Shown here piece after piece: positions 45,225 to 58,394 of a stretch of 60,000 nucleotides of DNA (positions are counted from its first letter, which is position 1; the number at the start of each line of letters is the position of its first letter). The notes beneath the pieces are model-generated. The model was not told where the DNA came from. It saw only the letters and a program-made list of their open reading frames with translations, and ran no database searches. Made by a program: the position numbers and the translations under genes. Origin of the DNA: Hydractinia symbiolongicarpus (Eukaryota; Cnidaria; Hydrozoa; Anthoathecata; Hydractiniidae); assembly GCF_029227915.1 (NCBI RefSeq), contig NC_079875.1:15065001-15125000 (forward strand), in the 5' to 3' direction.

Positions 45225-48200
45225 ATGGCGGATTTTTCAATCAAGTTTTTACTTTTATCAGCAGTATTTTTGACAGTGTCGACTCTTCCAGTTTCCGATT
45301 TCTTTCCATTTGGAGCAGGTGATTTCGTAATAATTGATAAAGAAAATAACACGCAAAAAGTTCCAAATGATGACGGCGTTTATCAAATTACAACACTTCA
45401 CATTCCGTTTTTTAACAGAACTGAGAACACCGATGTTCAGGTAAGAGGGCTAACTAATTATGTAATGAGTTTTTGGTCCTTTAACCCACTTTTGAAAGTA
45501 GGTTGGATGTAAGAAGGTGGAATATTAATTAATATTTAGGTATCGATACTTCAATGGCAATTAATTTGTTTTTCTAAAGAGAATATAAACAAAATAAGAC
45601 GAAGTTTAAGTATCAGCTTTGTAGACAAAAAAATCTGCTGCTTGCCATTACCCCCTTTTTTCTTTTCACTTTCAACATATCTAACTCCTGCATAATATAC
45701 ACCTTACAACGTTCTTATTTAGATCTCCACAAATGGCTATGTTGCATTTGGAAAAACAGTGTTTAATCGATGGACGTCACAGGATTTTCCTCTCAACGGT
45801 GTTGCCATGATTGCGCCATTTTGGAATGACCTCAAGTTCATAGAAACATCTGGAAAGTTATACTATCAGGTACATAAAACAGGACCAGCTCTGGAGAAAG
45901 CTTCACGAGAAATCTTACAAAGAAGAGGAATAGCGTTTCAACCACATTTCGTGCTTGTTGTTACATGGTTCAAAACAAATATTTATAGTAACAGACGAGT
46001 AAGTTCATTTACGTTTATTTTACTTTCATATTATTATTTAGTTAGAAACTACCATCAAACACAATTTTAACGTGGATTCCTGGAATACCATCTAAAGATT
46101 TAGTCGAATATCCCACCCCTTTGAATATTTGCCCCTTCTCTCCCCCTTTCATAGAACAAAAGTATATAGTAGGATGAAAGAGGCAACAAGGGGCTTGATT
46201 AAGTTTGGTATCGGCAAAATGCTCAAAAAAGACTTGAATAAGTGAGAAGTTTCGTGAGAATCTAAGAAGTGTAATTGCGCATGTTACCTTTTGCTTGCTA
46301 TAAATAATAGGTTCATTTTTTATAGTTTACTATGAATAACCGCTTGAATATGCTCCCTCTCCCCTTGAATATGAATAATACTTCATTTGGCTTTGTTTCA
46401 TTGCAATATATTTGTTAGACTGTTTATGTTCTATTTACTTTCTTCAAGGCAAAAGTGACTTTCCAACTTGCATTGGCATGTGACGCAACAGAAACTTATG
46501 CATTCTTTCTTTACAATCAATTGGAAAATTTATCCAAAGTGACATCAGTAAGCCGGAAATTTTTTTTATCGACTAAGCAGCTATCGAAATGTTGCCCCAA
46601 CTAAAAGATTCTTGCATGTACAAAATATTCTACAACTAGCTGTTAGCCCGTGAAAAAATACACAGGGTCGCCTGTCCTTTATATATCGCGTTTTTGGTGG
46701 AGACTCACAGACGAAATACTGTTATTAATAATATAGAGATCATTCACCAAGTATAGATAGATAGGCAGATATTAATTTTTTTTAATTTGAAGATGCAATA
46801 CACTCTTAAGTTTTATTCGTTTGAAAGGAAGAAAATACAACGAAACTACACCAGGCAGCAACTTTTGATTTTCGCAACTATAAATCTTTTGATTTTCGCA
46901 ACTATAAATTTCCTAATTAATGTGATTTAATCACTACATGAGCTGCCAAAGAGGAAGTTTTTTTTAAGTATAAATAGACAATTTTGAATAATCAGTTATT
47001 GTTACTGTGGAGAATTCAAATGCATTGATTATAACCGCCCTAAGCTTGTGTTCGGTCACACGAACGCAATGTTTGCCCCTAATATGCAGCGTGAGCTACA
47101 ACAATATCCTTTGTTGAGCATGAAGTTTGATCTTTAAGTTGAATGAATGACTGAATATAATATTGAATTAATTATAAATAGAACAGGCCTCTAAATGTTA
47201 ACCTGACAAGGTTTATTTATGTATGAGTGTAAGGGAAAGCATGCAAATTATGTCACTATATCCATATTATAATACCCGTATACATGTGTCTGTCTGTCAC
47301 GCGAAATGGTACCGCAATTAGCGAGACGCACGCAATGCTCTATAAAAAGGACAAGCGAACCCATTGATTTTTCCACGGGTCACCGACTAGTTTATATATA
47401 TTTTACTTCAGCCCTCTTTTAATGCAAACTTCTACAGCGTGCCAATTTTAATAAAAGATTTGCAGTGTTGGTTAAATAAACTCTTAAAAATATCAAAGCA
47501 ACCATATTAGCAGTTCCTTAATTTTCTGAGATAAGAAAGCCAGGTACAATACCTTTAACTTGTTTTAAATTTTTTAAGCAATGAAATCCTTGTATTAGGT
47601 CGGCTGGAATGATGGAGAAAGGACAAAATCAAATTTTTTCAGACATCCATTGCACCGCATGGCAAATGTGAGCAAATTAGTAGATACATCAAATGTAGGT
47701 GTGAACGGAATGTGGATATATAGAGTGGGAGAACCTGGAGGTAAGATATTTGTCTATTAAAGTTAGTAACAAGATTTTAGAATGGCAGAAAATTCTTACA
47801 ATGGAGGACACATAGGCTCAGAAGTTAAGCGCTAGTGACTCTTGGAAGCAAAATATGATCTATTAAAAAATCAATGCATTTTAAATTATCCACACAGTAA
47901 TAATAGTTAGAAGCGGAAGCATATGATTAAACGAGCTGTAGTCAATAACATAACTAGTCCCCCGAAGAAAACACTAATATACAAATAAAAATACAGCGTG
48001 ATACAACCTGAAGGTGAGATTTTAATTACCAATAGCAAATGGTAACTTTAAAGCTTACGTGAATATAAAAATAAAAGAAAAACATTGCTACACAAAAATA
48101 AAAACATAAGAGCTGCCAGAAAAGTAATTGAAATCTACGTACCAAGTTGCATACATAGCAAAACAATAAAGTTCGTAAAGGTATAAAAACAATGAAGTCA

Positions 48201-51200
48201 TGTCACGTGATGTGAATAGCAGAAATTGAGTATGCACCACAACATCAAAAAGTAAAAAACTTAATTATTTCTTTCAGGTAATTTCCCAAGAATTCATCGT
48301 TATCCTGTCGTTAAAGCGACTACCCAAGATCATCGCTTAGTTTTCAATTGCACTCTTGATGACGATATGCTTGATCCTAGAGGTGTTTATGAAATCACGT
48401 GGTACAACGGGAATACAAAAATCAACAAAACTGAAATTCTCTCCGATGACTCGAAAACATCTTTGTTGATGAATGAAAACGTGTTTCAAAGTTTATACCA
48501 ACTTGGAGCAGAAGTAAGTAACAGTTTATAGAGCAATAGAATTAAAACAAAATAAACACAAGCATTAAATATTAAATTAAAATTTATTTCCTAGATATCT
48601 TGCAAAGTTCGAACATGGTATACAAATACATCTAATACGAAAAGTCGCTTTTTTGAGAGTAACAAGTTCTTTGCTGGAATTAAGGTAAGCTCCCATCTTT
48701 ATGGCAAATCCTCAATACTTGTTAGCTATTTTTATGGGCTTTAAAATTATTTAAATCTTGAAAATATATTCCGAAGTGTAGATGGTTGGCAAAGAGACAT
48801 TATTGGCACTTTTAGGTGCACCTAAATGCAAGTTCCTTTGTATGAATTATGCCAAATCAAAGACCTTGGTCAGCGTAAGGGTAAAAAACATTTTTTATTA
48901 CAGGTTGAACCTCGAGAATTCGCAATAACTGAAAGTTCAGAAGCTGCAAAAGTAAAAGTGACTTCCACTATTCCAATTATATGCGCTGATGGTAGCACGA
49001 ACTGTGAAGTGACCATTTCATTCCCATATCAAGGACTAGATGTCCAACTTAGCACGTGCATGCTGTCCTTTAAACCAAATTCACCAAGTATGCAAGAATT
49101 GTTCATATATCCCACTCAAGATTTCATTGATGTTGGTAAAACTACTGTTACAATTACACCAGTTGTTAGTAAACCAACCAACATGTTTGATTGGCATAAT
49201 CATGCACCTTCTCAGCCAATCAAAGTAAGGTTTCTTTTTGCTTGCTTTATTATTTTTGTTTTGTACTTATTCATATTTTCAGTGCAGTCATAAAGATGCG
49301 GAGATTTAGGAAATAAAAAAAGGAAAATCTAGGAAATTTTATTTTCATAAGCACCAGCTTCGCAAGGTTTAACCTCCTGATAAACCAAAATAGAGCATCG
49401 TCTCTAGACTTACTTTTTTTCATTATTTTTTCTATTTACTATAAACAAAAAGGTAATTGGTAATTATGTTTATATTTTGTCTTATTTTGTTTTAATTTAA
49501 GTACACTTAATTAAAGGATACAAATTCTGTCCATATTACACTTGTTTTTGCGTTATGTTCTGTTGAGTTTTTACGTCGCGTGAATGTGTAATAGCCACTG
49601 CTTCATTATCACTGATTTAACGTAAATGTATTATACTTCAACGTGCAAAGTGTCACACATCTCCATATTACCTAATTTACTTAGGTTACAACACAAAGCG
49701 TTACAACAGCTTCATGCTCATCTTCTGGTGACCCCTACATTCGCACGTATGATAGGCAATGGTATTCCTTTTTTAACATTGGAGATTTCGTGTTAGCCCA
49801 AAGTCGTAAAAATAACTTTAAGGTAAGAATAGTTAAGAATAGAAATTACAAACCTGGTAGGATTTCCCTTATTACTTATCTGCACACTGACAGTAATTGG
49901 TCGTCAGCTGAAAGAAATTGTGACAATGAAAAGACACTCCATATTTAATGACACAACTTTTTGTTATTTTAATCCTTTATGATTACTTTAGTGAATGTAC
50001 CCGCAATTTTAAAACCTACATATTTGTTGCTTTAGATCCACATCAGAACATTTGATTGTTTACAAGGAGTGACATGCAACTGCGCTGTAGCTGCCCAAGA
50101 GAAAGATGATATTGTTGCAATTGATATGTGCAATTCTGTTGCACCCAAATTTAGATTTCCAACTGGGCACCGTCCGTCTCCAGAAACAAAGTTAAAAGAA
50201 ATTAATCCAACTAGATTTCAGGTTTGTTTGTTTCCAACACCAACATTAATATTTTTCTTAGAATTTAATATAATTGTAATAAATTATTTCTTTACAAATT
50301 CAGAACATTTTCACCAATTGGCATGATGAAACAAATTCATTTGTACTTCTTAATCGAATTATGACACAATTTGTCAAGAGCAATTGTGAAAAAATCGTGA
50401 AATCGTGTTCTCCACCAAACTCTAAGTACCCTTCCTTAGAGTTTGGTAGAGAACACGATTTCACGATTTTTTGTGGTGTATAGTAGATGTGTTATTGAAC
50501 AGATTTTATATAACCTCAACAACAACACATATTTTGTAACTGTTGGGATATTTTACAGATCGAATTTTCATCTGGAACATCAATTATTTTCCAAGTTCAC
50601 CGAAGAACAAACCGTCCATCTTTCGCCAATATCTACGTTCAAGTACCTTCTATATACTATAAGGAGGTTGAAGGCTTGTGTGGGACATTTGATGGGAACA
50701 TAAACAACGATATGACATCGAAAGAAAAAACTGTTTATCAACAAACGTATCCTGCTAACTCTGTTTTTGTTAACAGCTGGAAGTAAGAAGTCTTTTTGAT
50801 CAATTTATTCACTATCTATAAAAAAAATTTCAGAGATGTTTTTCTCAATCGCAGTTGCGTTCAGCAGGAATAGTAATTGCATTTACTGAAGGTATTCAGA
50901 TGAAAATTCAGATTAATGGCTATTTTAAGTGACTGATAAACGTCTTTTTCCAAAACAAAAATACTATATAATAAATTTAATCTCTCCAATTGACGCCCGG
51001 GTCTGTATGCCAAGTTAAAAAACCGCACGCAAAAATAGATGCAGATAGACTCTTTTTCAAATCCTCCTCTGTAACGACGTCTAATTATACAACTTTTATG
51101 CACACACCCAACACATCTATTCGTCGATTGAGTTTTATACGCCCTGTACGTCTATACGTCCTTTTGCTTTAAAATATCTTTAGCTAATTAAAATACGCAA

Positions 51201-54200
51201 TTATTGTTTCTCACTTTTACTTTGGATTTATGATACCATGTAACAAAAGCGTTAAGGAATAAGGATATCGGCAGATGATTTTGTTGAAATTTCTTTCACC
51301 AAAGCTGCCTCCGCCATTATATAGACAATTTGTAGCGCTAATATGTAATTATGTAAAGTAAGTAAGAATTCATCTTGTTTATCATTAATATGCTTTGGTT
51401 TTTGCAGATTAAGGAACAGAACTAGTTTATTCTTCAAACGAAGCGGAAACAAGACCTGTGATCGACCAACCCAATTAAATGACACAAACTTATGCATCTG
51501 TCATAAGAGAGGTGGTGTTGTGACACCTAGCTGTGGAATTGAAAGGATAGCTATAAAACCAACGTTTACACCTTCAACGAATTTTAAAACTATCGTTTCT
51601 GCAGGTAAGACCCATCTGTTTTTGCAATTTACAGTCTAGAACTTTAAGCTGCTAAGATTCCACAAGCTACTACTTGTGCTAAATTTAGGTCAATTATTTA
51701 TGATCCACCTTAAAGTGAATATTTTCGTAAAGATTTATTTTTACCAGGTCAAAAATATATTAACGTTTATAGTGCCAATTTGATTTAATGCTTTCCTATT
51801 ATTCCTTTGCCTTTATTATTATTTTTTTTTACATTACAGCGTTCTCCGATTGTGATCGCCGAAAGCGTCGGGCAGTATCAAACGTCATTGTTGTTCCCGA
51901 CGAGGGAGACGACACCATATATGAGTACGATCCACCAGATCGACCTTTCGTTCCCAAAACATGGCCAACAAGCAGTGGAAAAACAGAAGCGCAAGTTAAA
52001 GCATTTTGTAACAACGCCATTTTGAATTCAACATCAGGAAAAGAGTGTTCTATAACACTGGGTACAGATTTTGACATTAACACATTTCGTAGGGAATGTG
52101 TATCAGATGTACAGGTAAGTTCAATTGGAAGATTGATATTGAAAAATTAGCATTGCTTCTTAAAAGTTTGTTGCTTTTTACAACATATGTATAGGAATCA
52201 TTCATAACTCAAAGTGCTATAGTACTAAAGTTAGCAAGAATTTGGGAGTATTTGCGATTTGAAATCCTGAACGACATCCTCAATCCGTTACAATTTTCCT
52301 TTAAAACTCCAACAATTAAAACATCCCTTTAGATTTCAGATTCTTACGACTATATCCAATCCATCATTGACTCGATGACGTCATCGTGTACGGAAACTAT
52401 ATTGAAGGGTGTTAATAAATATTGGGTGAGGAACAACAATGGAACATTGATACCACCAGCTACTGTTGGTAACAGCATTTGTCCAAATGACTGCAGTGAA
52501 AAAGGACAATGTATAAATAGTACTTGTTTCTGCAGTTTTGGGTTTGAAGGAGAAGATTGCTCTATAGAGAGAAGTATGTGGAAAGAATTATTTTCCATGC
52601 AATTTCATACTGTTATAATCTTATCTTTCCATTTGTCTTGTCTTGTTTTGCCTTGTCTAATTCAAAAACTACCAACATCTTGCACAAGACGTCTTTAAAA
52701 ACACACTCATAACACCCTTTCTTTCATGAAAAGTAAAATATATAGGAATTGTACGATTAAATTACATTACTAAAAGTCTCTTGAAACCGCCTTGTAACTA
52801 GATCTACTGGTTGTGAATAAATCACTATTTATCTCTTCTTTTTTGCCTTACCCTCAGATAAACCCCCGAGTGTGGTTGCTGGTGTTGAAGTTTGTGATGG
52901 ACGAACCAAAAGTTGTTTAACAGTCAGTGTTGTGGGAAGCAATATCAGAACATCAAGTCCTGTATTTTGCAAGTTTACGCCAAAGGTAGAATGAGCATTT
53001 GTAAATTTTAATGAAGGAGTGTTTTCTCTGCAAATCAAATTTGCGCAACTCTTTTATAATACTGTACTTTTTATATTACTACTAGTTTTATTTACTCTGC
53101 GTCTGTATCTGTTTTATAGAATGGGAACACTTCTATTACCACTGAAGCTGTTGTTGTTTCTTTCGCTGAAGTATTTTGCACTCTTCCATCTCCTCCTCTT
53201 ATTTTGGTTGGTGACCCCTCAAAGAATACTGGTAGGTCTTCAAATGAATTCCGCGTACAGCTCTCAAATGACGGAACACATTTTAGCACAAAAAAGAAGA
53301 CTTTTGTGGTTTACGATTCAAAATGCATTGAATGTAATGCAACTTCCGCTGCTTGTCAACTAAAGGTAAAAAACATGAAATTTTAAGTTTTTAAGTATCT
53401 TTACTTACACTCAATTGAAAAGTATACTTCTGCCTGCTCTTAGCAACAATAGCTAAAATAAAAATTAGTTAGAAAATTTAAATATATCTTTTTAGAGATC
53501 AACTTGCAGAATAAACGGATACTGTCTTGCAGAGAATGAATCCAGTCCATCATGCTCATTTGAACAATGTGCTCCTTCGATTGATCAACATCATTTTTCA
53601 ATAAGAAATGGTGTGTATTTATTCTCATTTTGAATTTTGCTCAAGATTTAAATAACGTCAAAATGTTAGACTTGTTAACTCTATATTATTTTGTGTTGTA
53701 ACTTTATAAAAATTATATCTTTTCAGCCTTTGATTCCAGTTCCCAACCAAAATGTAAGAAAATTAATTTGCAATTTCAAAACCAACTATTGAGAAATTAA
53801 GAACTCTATTGATATTCTTTTGTTATGCTCTTTAGGTCCCAACTGTTTGTGTACTGGCAAATGGAATGGTAACTACAGGTACTCAGGAAGTTCTCATTAC
53901 TTTTTAACATGTGCAAATGGTATACCCTACTGCAGAACTTGTTGGCCAGCGTCGTTACATTTTGTGGAAAAATGTAACCAATGTCTTTACAGCCTAACAG
54001 GTGCGAACAAGTAACAAATTTATTTATATTTATTTCATTATGTTGACAGAAGTGGTGACTATGTGATAACGGAACCTTCTTTCTAAAAACGTTCAGTTTG
54101 CAGGTGCGATTTTCACAAAAGCAAATTTAATATGGGAATTACAAGCACTTATTACATCTACACTATAATAACCCCGTATACGTCTGTCCGTCTGTCACGC

Positions 54201-54713
54201 AAAATGGTACCGAAAGTAGCGAGACGCACGCTATGCGGTTTGAAAAGAACGGGCAAATCCGTGAATTTTCAACGGGCCACTGACTAGTTTATAAAAAGTT
54301 TACAAAATATATACAACAATATATTTAACATAAGTTTTGGTGAATTGTATTTTTTTTCCTGATGACAGTTTTTATACCTTTAAATTGCCACATATGTAAA
54401 ATAATACACTGCCCCAATATATAATATATTGGTAGAATTCTATTTGATGCAAAAAATGATCTCTAGCTATATTTTTTTAGATGCTTGTTCCGGAGGTCAT
54501 GGCAATAATGATGTTGAAACCTGGAAGAGAGATGATGCAATGTCTTGTCCAGATGTTTGTAGTCGGTTGCCGAGTCTTGTCGGTAACATAGCACATCCTA
54601 CGAATCCACATCGTTATGTCAGTTGCTATTATGGAAAAAAGATAGGATGTCAAAAATGTCCAGACGGTCTGACATTTGAGGAAAGCAACAGCAGTTGTAT
54701 CCGTCAATTGTAA
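45225..54713 (+). CDS. Secreted NIDO-VWD-EGF-chitin-binding mosaic protein (VWDE-like), 1184 aa, 19 exons
   Basis: Exons: 45225-45440, 45723-45998, 46449-46547, 47599-47740, 48278-48513, 48595-48684, 48904-49224, 49685-49822, 50036-50221, 50559-50782, 51408-51604, 51840-52114, 52333-52573, 52858-52985, 53120-53365, 53496-53610, 53727-53753, 53836-54000, 54481-54713. All have GT/AG borders and join to 3555 bp without a phase error. Order: signal peptide (1-24); NIDO (about 70-245, [10 protein letters not shown] and APFWNDL); Ig-like stretch with paired Cys (245-353); region 354-460; VWD (470-643, GDPYIRTYD and GLCGTFDGN); furin-type site RRKRR at 715-719; VWDE-like segment; EGF (850-876); Cys-paired segments with SNDGTHFS and YDSKC, as in VWDE; two CBM14/peritrophin-like modules (1053-1107, 1108-1184). 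No membrane anchor is seen, so it is probably secreted and could bind chitin in cuticle, perisarc or mucus (inferred). Closest known architecture is VWDE plus NIDO; the CBM14 tail is unusual. Confidence 0.92.
46633..46738 (+). mobile_element. Dispersed ACAG-type repeat, degenerate copy, intron 3
   Basis: ACTAGCTGTTAGCCCGTGAA start, GGGTCGCCTGTCCTTTATA, then GACTCACAGACGAAATACTG and ATAATATAGA end. The conserved GCGTGCGTCTCGCT block is lost. Confidence 0.55.
46866..46911 (+). repeat. Direct repeat in intron 3
   Basis: Two adjacent copies of a 23-bp unit ending GATTTTCGCAACTATAAAT. Confidence 0.7.
47266..47393 (-). mobile_element. Dispersed ACAG-type repeat, copy C, intron 3
   Basis: Reverse orientation: TATTATAATACCCGTATAC, TGTCTGTCTGTCACGCGAAA, GCGAGACGCACGCAAT, then TTTCCACGGGTCACCGACTAG. 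The most complete 5' end of the family here. Confidence 0.8.
50389..50472. repeat. Near-perfect 38-bp foldback in intron 9 of the NIDO/VWD gene
   Basis: Left arm 50389-50426 starts AAAAAATCGTGAAATCG; loop TACCCTTC (50427-50434); right arm 50435-50472 is its reverse complement with one mismatch. Fully intronic, between exons ending 50221 and starting 50559. Confidence 0.95.
54164..54292 (-). mobile_element. Dispersed ACAG-type repeat, copy D, last intron of the NIDO/VWD gene
   Basis: Reverse orientation: ACTATAATAACCCCGTATAC, CGTCTGTCCGTCTGTCACGC, AGCGAGACGCACGC, then CAACGGGCCACTGACTAG. A 3' fragment of the same family end (CACGTGCTAACGACTAG) is at 55207-55223. Confidence 0.8.
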
Positions 54714-54777
54714 ATTAAAAAACTTTGCTATATGTTCTAGAAAATGTTACTTCTTCCTGCGTGGACGATGCAATGAA

Positions 54778-54783
54778 AATAAA
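54778..54783 (+). terminator. Polyadenylation signal of the NIDO/VWD gene
   Basis: AATAAA 65 bp after the stop codon. Confidence 0.65.
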
Positions 54784-57700
54784 AGAATTTTGTAAGAAAA
54801 GTCTTGTAAAATTAGTTGGTGTACAAAAGAAAACCATATGTCTTAGAGTTTATTGATTTTGATTTTAATAGTCTTACAAAACGGCAGCATCCTATTCTTA
54901 ACACGGAAAACTTGAGAAACGAAATTTAATGTAATGGATTATACAAAAATAAAAAATGAATTGTAAGCTTATTCATAATTTTTGTAATAAATTGATTTAA
55001 TTTAGGTTTTGGAACCAATATTAATTAAAAAGTTAACTTGAGGAACCGAATAATTTGGGGCAGATATTTTTGCTTAATTTTTTGGCATAAATCACAAGAA
55101 GGTAGAAGTTTTCTTTTTTATGTAATCAGACAAAAAATAACAAAAAGGATGTACAATACATCAATGCAGCAAGCATGTACGAAGGGTGAATTTTCGTGCA
55201 TTTTTCCACGTGCTAACGACTAGTTTTATGTAATTAAATAAAACAATTAGGTCTCTTTGAAACTACAACATCATTTATTACTGTTTCATTTAGTGTCTTA
55301 AATGTTGTTCGTATGGTTCGATCTTGCGGTTTGGACGTAGTCAGTTAAAACTGTTAAATAAATAAAACCGGTAAAAAATCTTATAAAAAGCACAGCAAGC
55401 GAAAACAAACCTTTCGTTGATTTAAAATTTACTTTGACTTTGTGTTTATTTAAGAAATTTTCACATAGCCCTGTTCATGAATCACTTTACATATTAGTGA
55501 GTTTCTTAATTTTTCTCAGTATTGTCTACAGCTCACAAATGACATAATGGGGGTGACACATCAAATACGCTCAAGGTGTACCAAAGTAACGCAAGTGAAA
55601 TATCAGTTTTTATTTTGTATTAACTCAAGTTGTGAAATGAAAAGAATTTTCAATGGAAATGAATGAACTTAGTATTGCGGCAGACTGTTTTTTCCCTAAT
55701 TTCAACTAAACACTGCATTAACTTTTCTGTTCCTATGTGAGTGCTAAGCTGTTATAAAGTGTCAAAGACCTCTCACATTCAAAAATGTGTCATTACACCA
55801 ATCACTGGAAAAATTATGTCAGTTATACATTAGCGGTATTATTATGAATAATTAGGTCCCTAATATTTTTATCGCAAAGAGCCTTTTACCTTAACTTCTG
55901 TTCCGGTAAAACTAAATTTAATTTGCGATAATTATTTATTTAAGTTTTTCTCACTAAAAGTCGAAGTGCTGACAAAAAAATAGCAATATGTTAGTCAAAA
56001 TTGACTAATATTGTAATAAAATTAAGTATATAAATTCTTAGTGAACTTAATATATCTCTTCAAAAGAAAAATATCGTTTTCAAGAAGTTTAAATGACGTT
56101 ACAGATGGTGGCAGATTTGACTACGAGACACCCTATACGACCCACTATCCAGACCATAATCTCCAGCTGTGCTCCATTTCATTTTTTGGTAATGTGAAGA
56201 AAATAGGAATCAGTTATATGACAATATTTCCCTCATAATAAAAGTTGTTCTGTGTGTGTAATTAGCGTATTTTACTATTTTTTTCAAACTTTCTTTGTCA
56301 ACAATATATACTAGTTTCTTGCATGGTCAGGAAGCGCCGATCTTAGATTCTATATCTTACAATTGATTTATTTTTACTGTTCTTTTACTGTCATCATTAG
56401 TTATTGTTTATTATTAAATACTTTGGAACATCTAACTACCACACACCGTCTCAAGCGAATTTTCATGCAGAAATGACGTCATTGGAAACAGTAAATGTGA
56501 CTTTAGAACTTTCGTTAAGCTTTCAAATGTTTCTCACGAATGGTTTTTTGTCAACACCCAAGAAGTCAATAATTGTTTTATAGACAGGAAGGTTCTTTTC
56601 TTGCTGTCCTGATTCGTATTTAATAAAGGAAGTCTATCCAAAGAACGGAGTAACAAACAAACTTTTTTCTTAAGCATAAACTAGTGAACTAGTAACAAAA
56701 GATTCCAGTTTAACAATTGTATTTCTTTGCAGCTGAAAGGGGGTGGACGGTTAAGTTAATACAATTTTTTTATTTATAGGCATAATTTTAGAAAATCTAT
56801 GGAAGGGTAAAGAGTTTCGAAAATATAACGCTATCGGTGACTTCACTTTTAACACAAACCTTATTAACTGGTACTAATGCGATTGGAGAACAAACACGCC
56901 ATTATATATTTCGAATCATTTGTCACCACTATTTAACTGTTATATTTTAGAATTAAAGAGAAATTAAAGGTAGTTAGTGTTACTTATTTTGAAACAGAAT
57001 CTACGAGTGCAAATTGGAGTAGGTTAAGCATGGAAAGTCAACCCCAAAAAACATCAAGGTTACGTATGAACTCCTTTACTATCTCTCGTTTTTCGGCAGT
57101 AAAACGTCAATATGATCTGGTATTACGAAAGAGATTGTGGTTGTTGTAACCTATTTCAGGCCAAGTACCATTGTTGACCAAAACATTTTGACAATGGAGA
57201 AGTTGGGGTTTGTTAACGTAACATAATACACTCTAGAGACGGGGTTATTGCTTAACGTGCAGCTACATACAAAGGACGTAATGATGTGAACAGCTGTCTC
57301 TCAAGGCTACTGATAAACCCGATAATAATAAACATGTGCCACATGAAATACTAACAATCACTGTCACAATACACAATTTCGGTATCACAGCAAAGCCGCA
57401 ATCCTTTAACAAACGGAGAAGGGTGTAAGCAACAGCCAGCTTAAAGTGTGATTTTGATTGGTGCACCAGCCTTACTAAACAATTTTGATTGGCGCACTAG
57501 CCTAACTGAACAATAAAACACGAGTAGATGTCAACAAGCAGCAAATAAGCAATATTCAAGCCTGTAAAATACAAAGAAATTGAGCAACATTAAGCATCGG
57601 TTAAAATTACTTGTCGCTTATAAAAAGGGGTGTAGTTGATAAAAAGAATTTTAAAATAATTTATTATGTGACACTTTTGACTACGTTAGATCTTGAAAGG

Positions 57701-58208
57701 AGACCGAGGCATTTAGTAAGGAACTGCTTGTAAATAAACCTTTACCGCTGCGTTATCTGTAATAATTGTCTGAGAATTTCATAGAGACCTGGGAAAATAT
57801 TTTTATCACATCACCACCTCTTTTTGAGCGACTACACAGTGTGTGTCAGCTATTATAATTGACACAAAAACATCATTTTGTCTTGTTTACAACTCACAAA
57901 AATTCAAAATATTCCACAACATATATTCCTTATGTGAGAATATTTTGTAGAAAGCATGAGAAGTCATAGCTTCCAAATTTTTGAAATATTAACATGCGTA
58001 AGACACGATAGAATTTTTAGCTCTGACGTATAATAGCTAAATCTTATCACCCACGTTTGTAACATAACTTCCAAATCTAGCATGGATCAAGTTTCACACA
58101 AAAGAGTATATATATTTATGGTCAGAAAAAAAAAACAGTTAGCTTAAGTCATCTGCGATCAAAACCCATTATATTGGTTCTCTGTTAGTTTAACTATAAA
58201 CAGGAACG
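54784..58208. other. Intergenic, little recognised
   Basis: AT-rich. Apart from the small repeat fragment at 55207-55223 no element stands out. Frames at 55038, 56041 and 57263 (minus) are short and lack splice or domain support. A TATATATAT run at about 58107 precedes the next small frame. Confidence 0.5.
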
Positions 58209-58394
58209 ATGGATAAAAATTCAAAAGCCATTAAAAGTGCTGCAGCTTCGTTGCGAAAAATGGGTGATAGTTTGCAAAAGAAAAGTGATGCAAAAAAGAA
58301 AACTTATTCTTCATCATCATCTTCATCTTCTTCGTCAAAAACCAAATCAGGTTACGGAAGTAGCTACACAAAGAACAAGAAAACTGGTAAATGA
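58209..58394 (+). CDS. Small Lys/Ser-rich protein, 61 aa
   Basis: Starts MDKNSKAIKSAAASLRKMG, has ten consecutive serines and a basic KTKSGYGSSYTKNKK end. The start context is good (A at -3, G at +4), and an acceptor-like TATAAACAG sits 5 bp upstream, so a 5'-UTR intron is possible. Read through, it ends TGK at 58394. A donor-like G/GTAAAT at 58386 and a strong acceptor GTTTTTTCAG ending at 58899 offer a spliced form ending EAFCTS (stop at 58917-58919). No family recognised; no signal peptide or membrane segment. Confidence 0.4.
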   Translation: MDKNSKAIKSAAASLRKMGDSLQKKSDAKKKTYSSSSSSSSSSKTKSGYGSSYTKNKKTGK

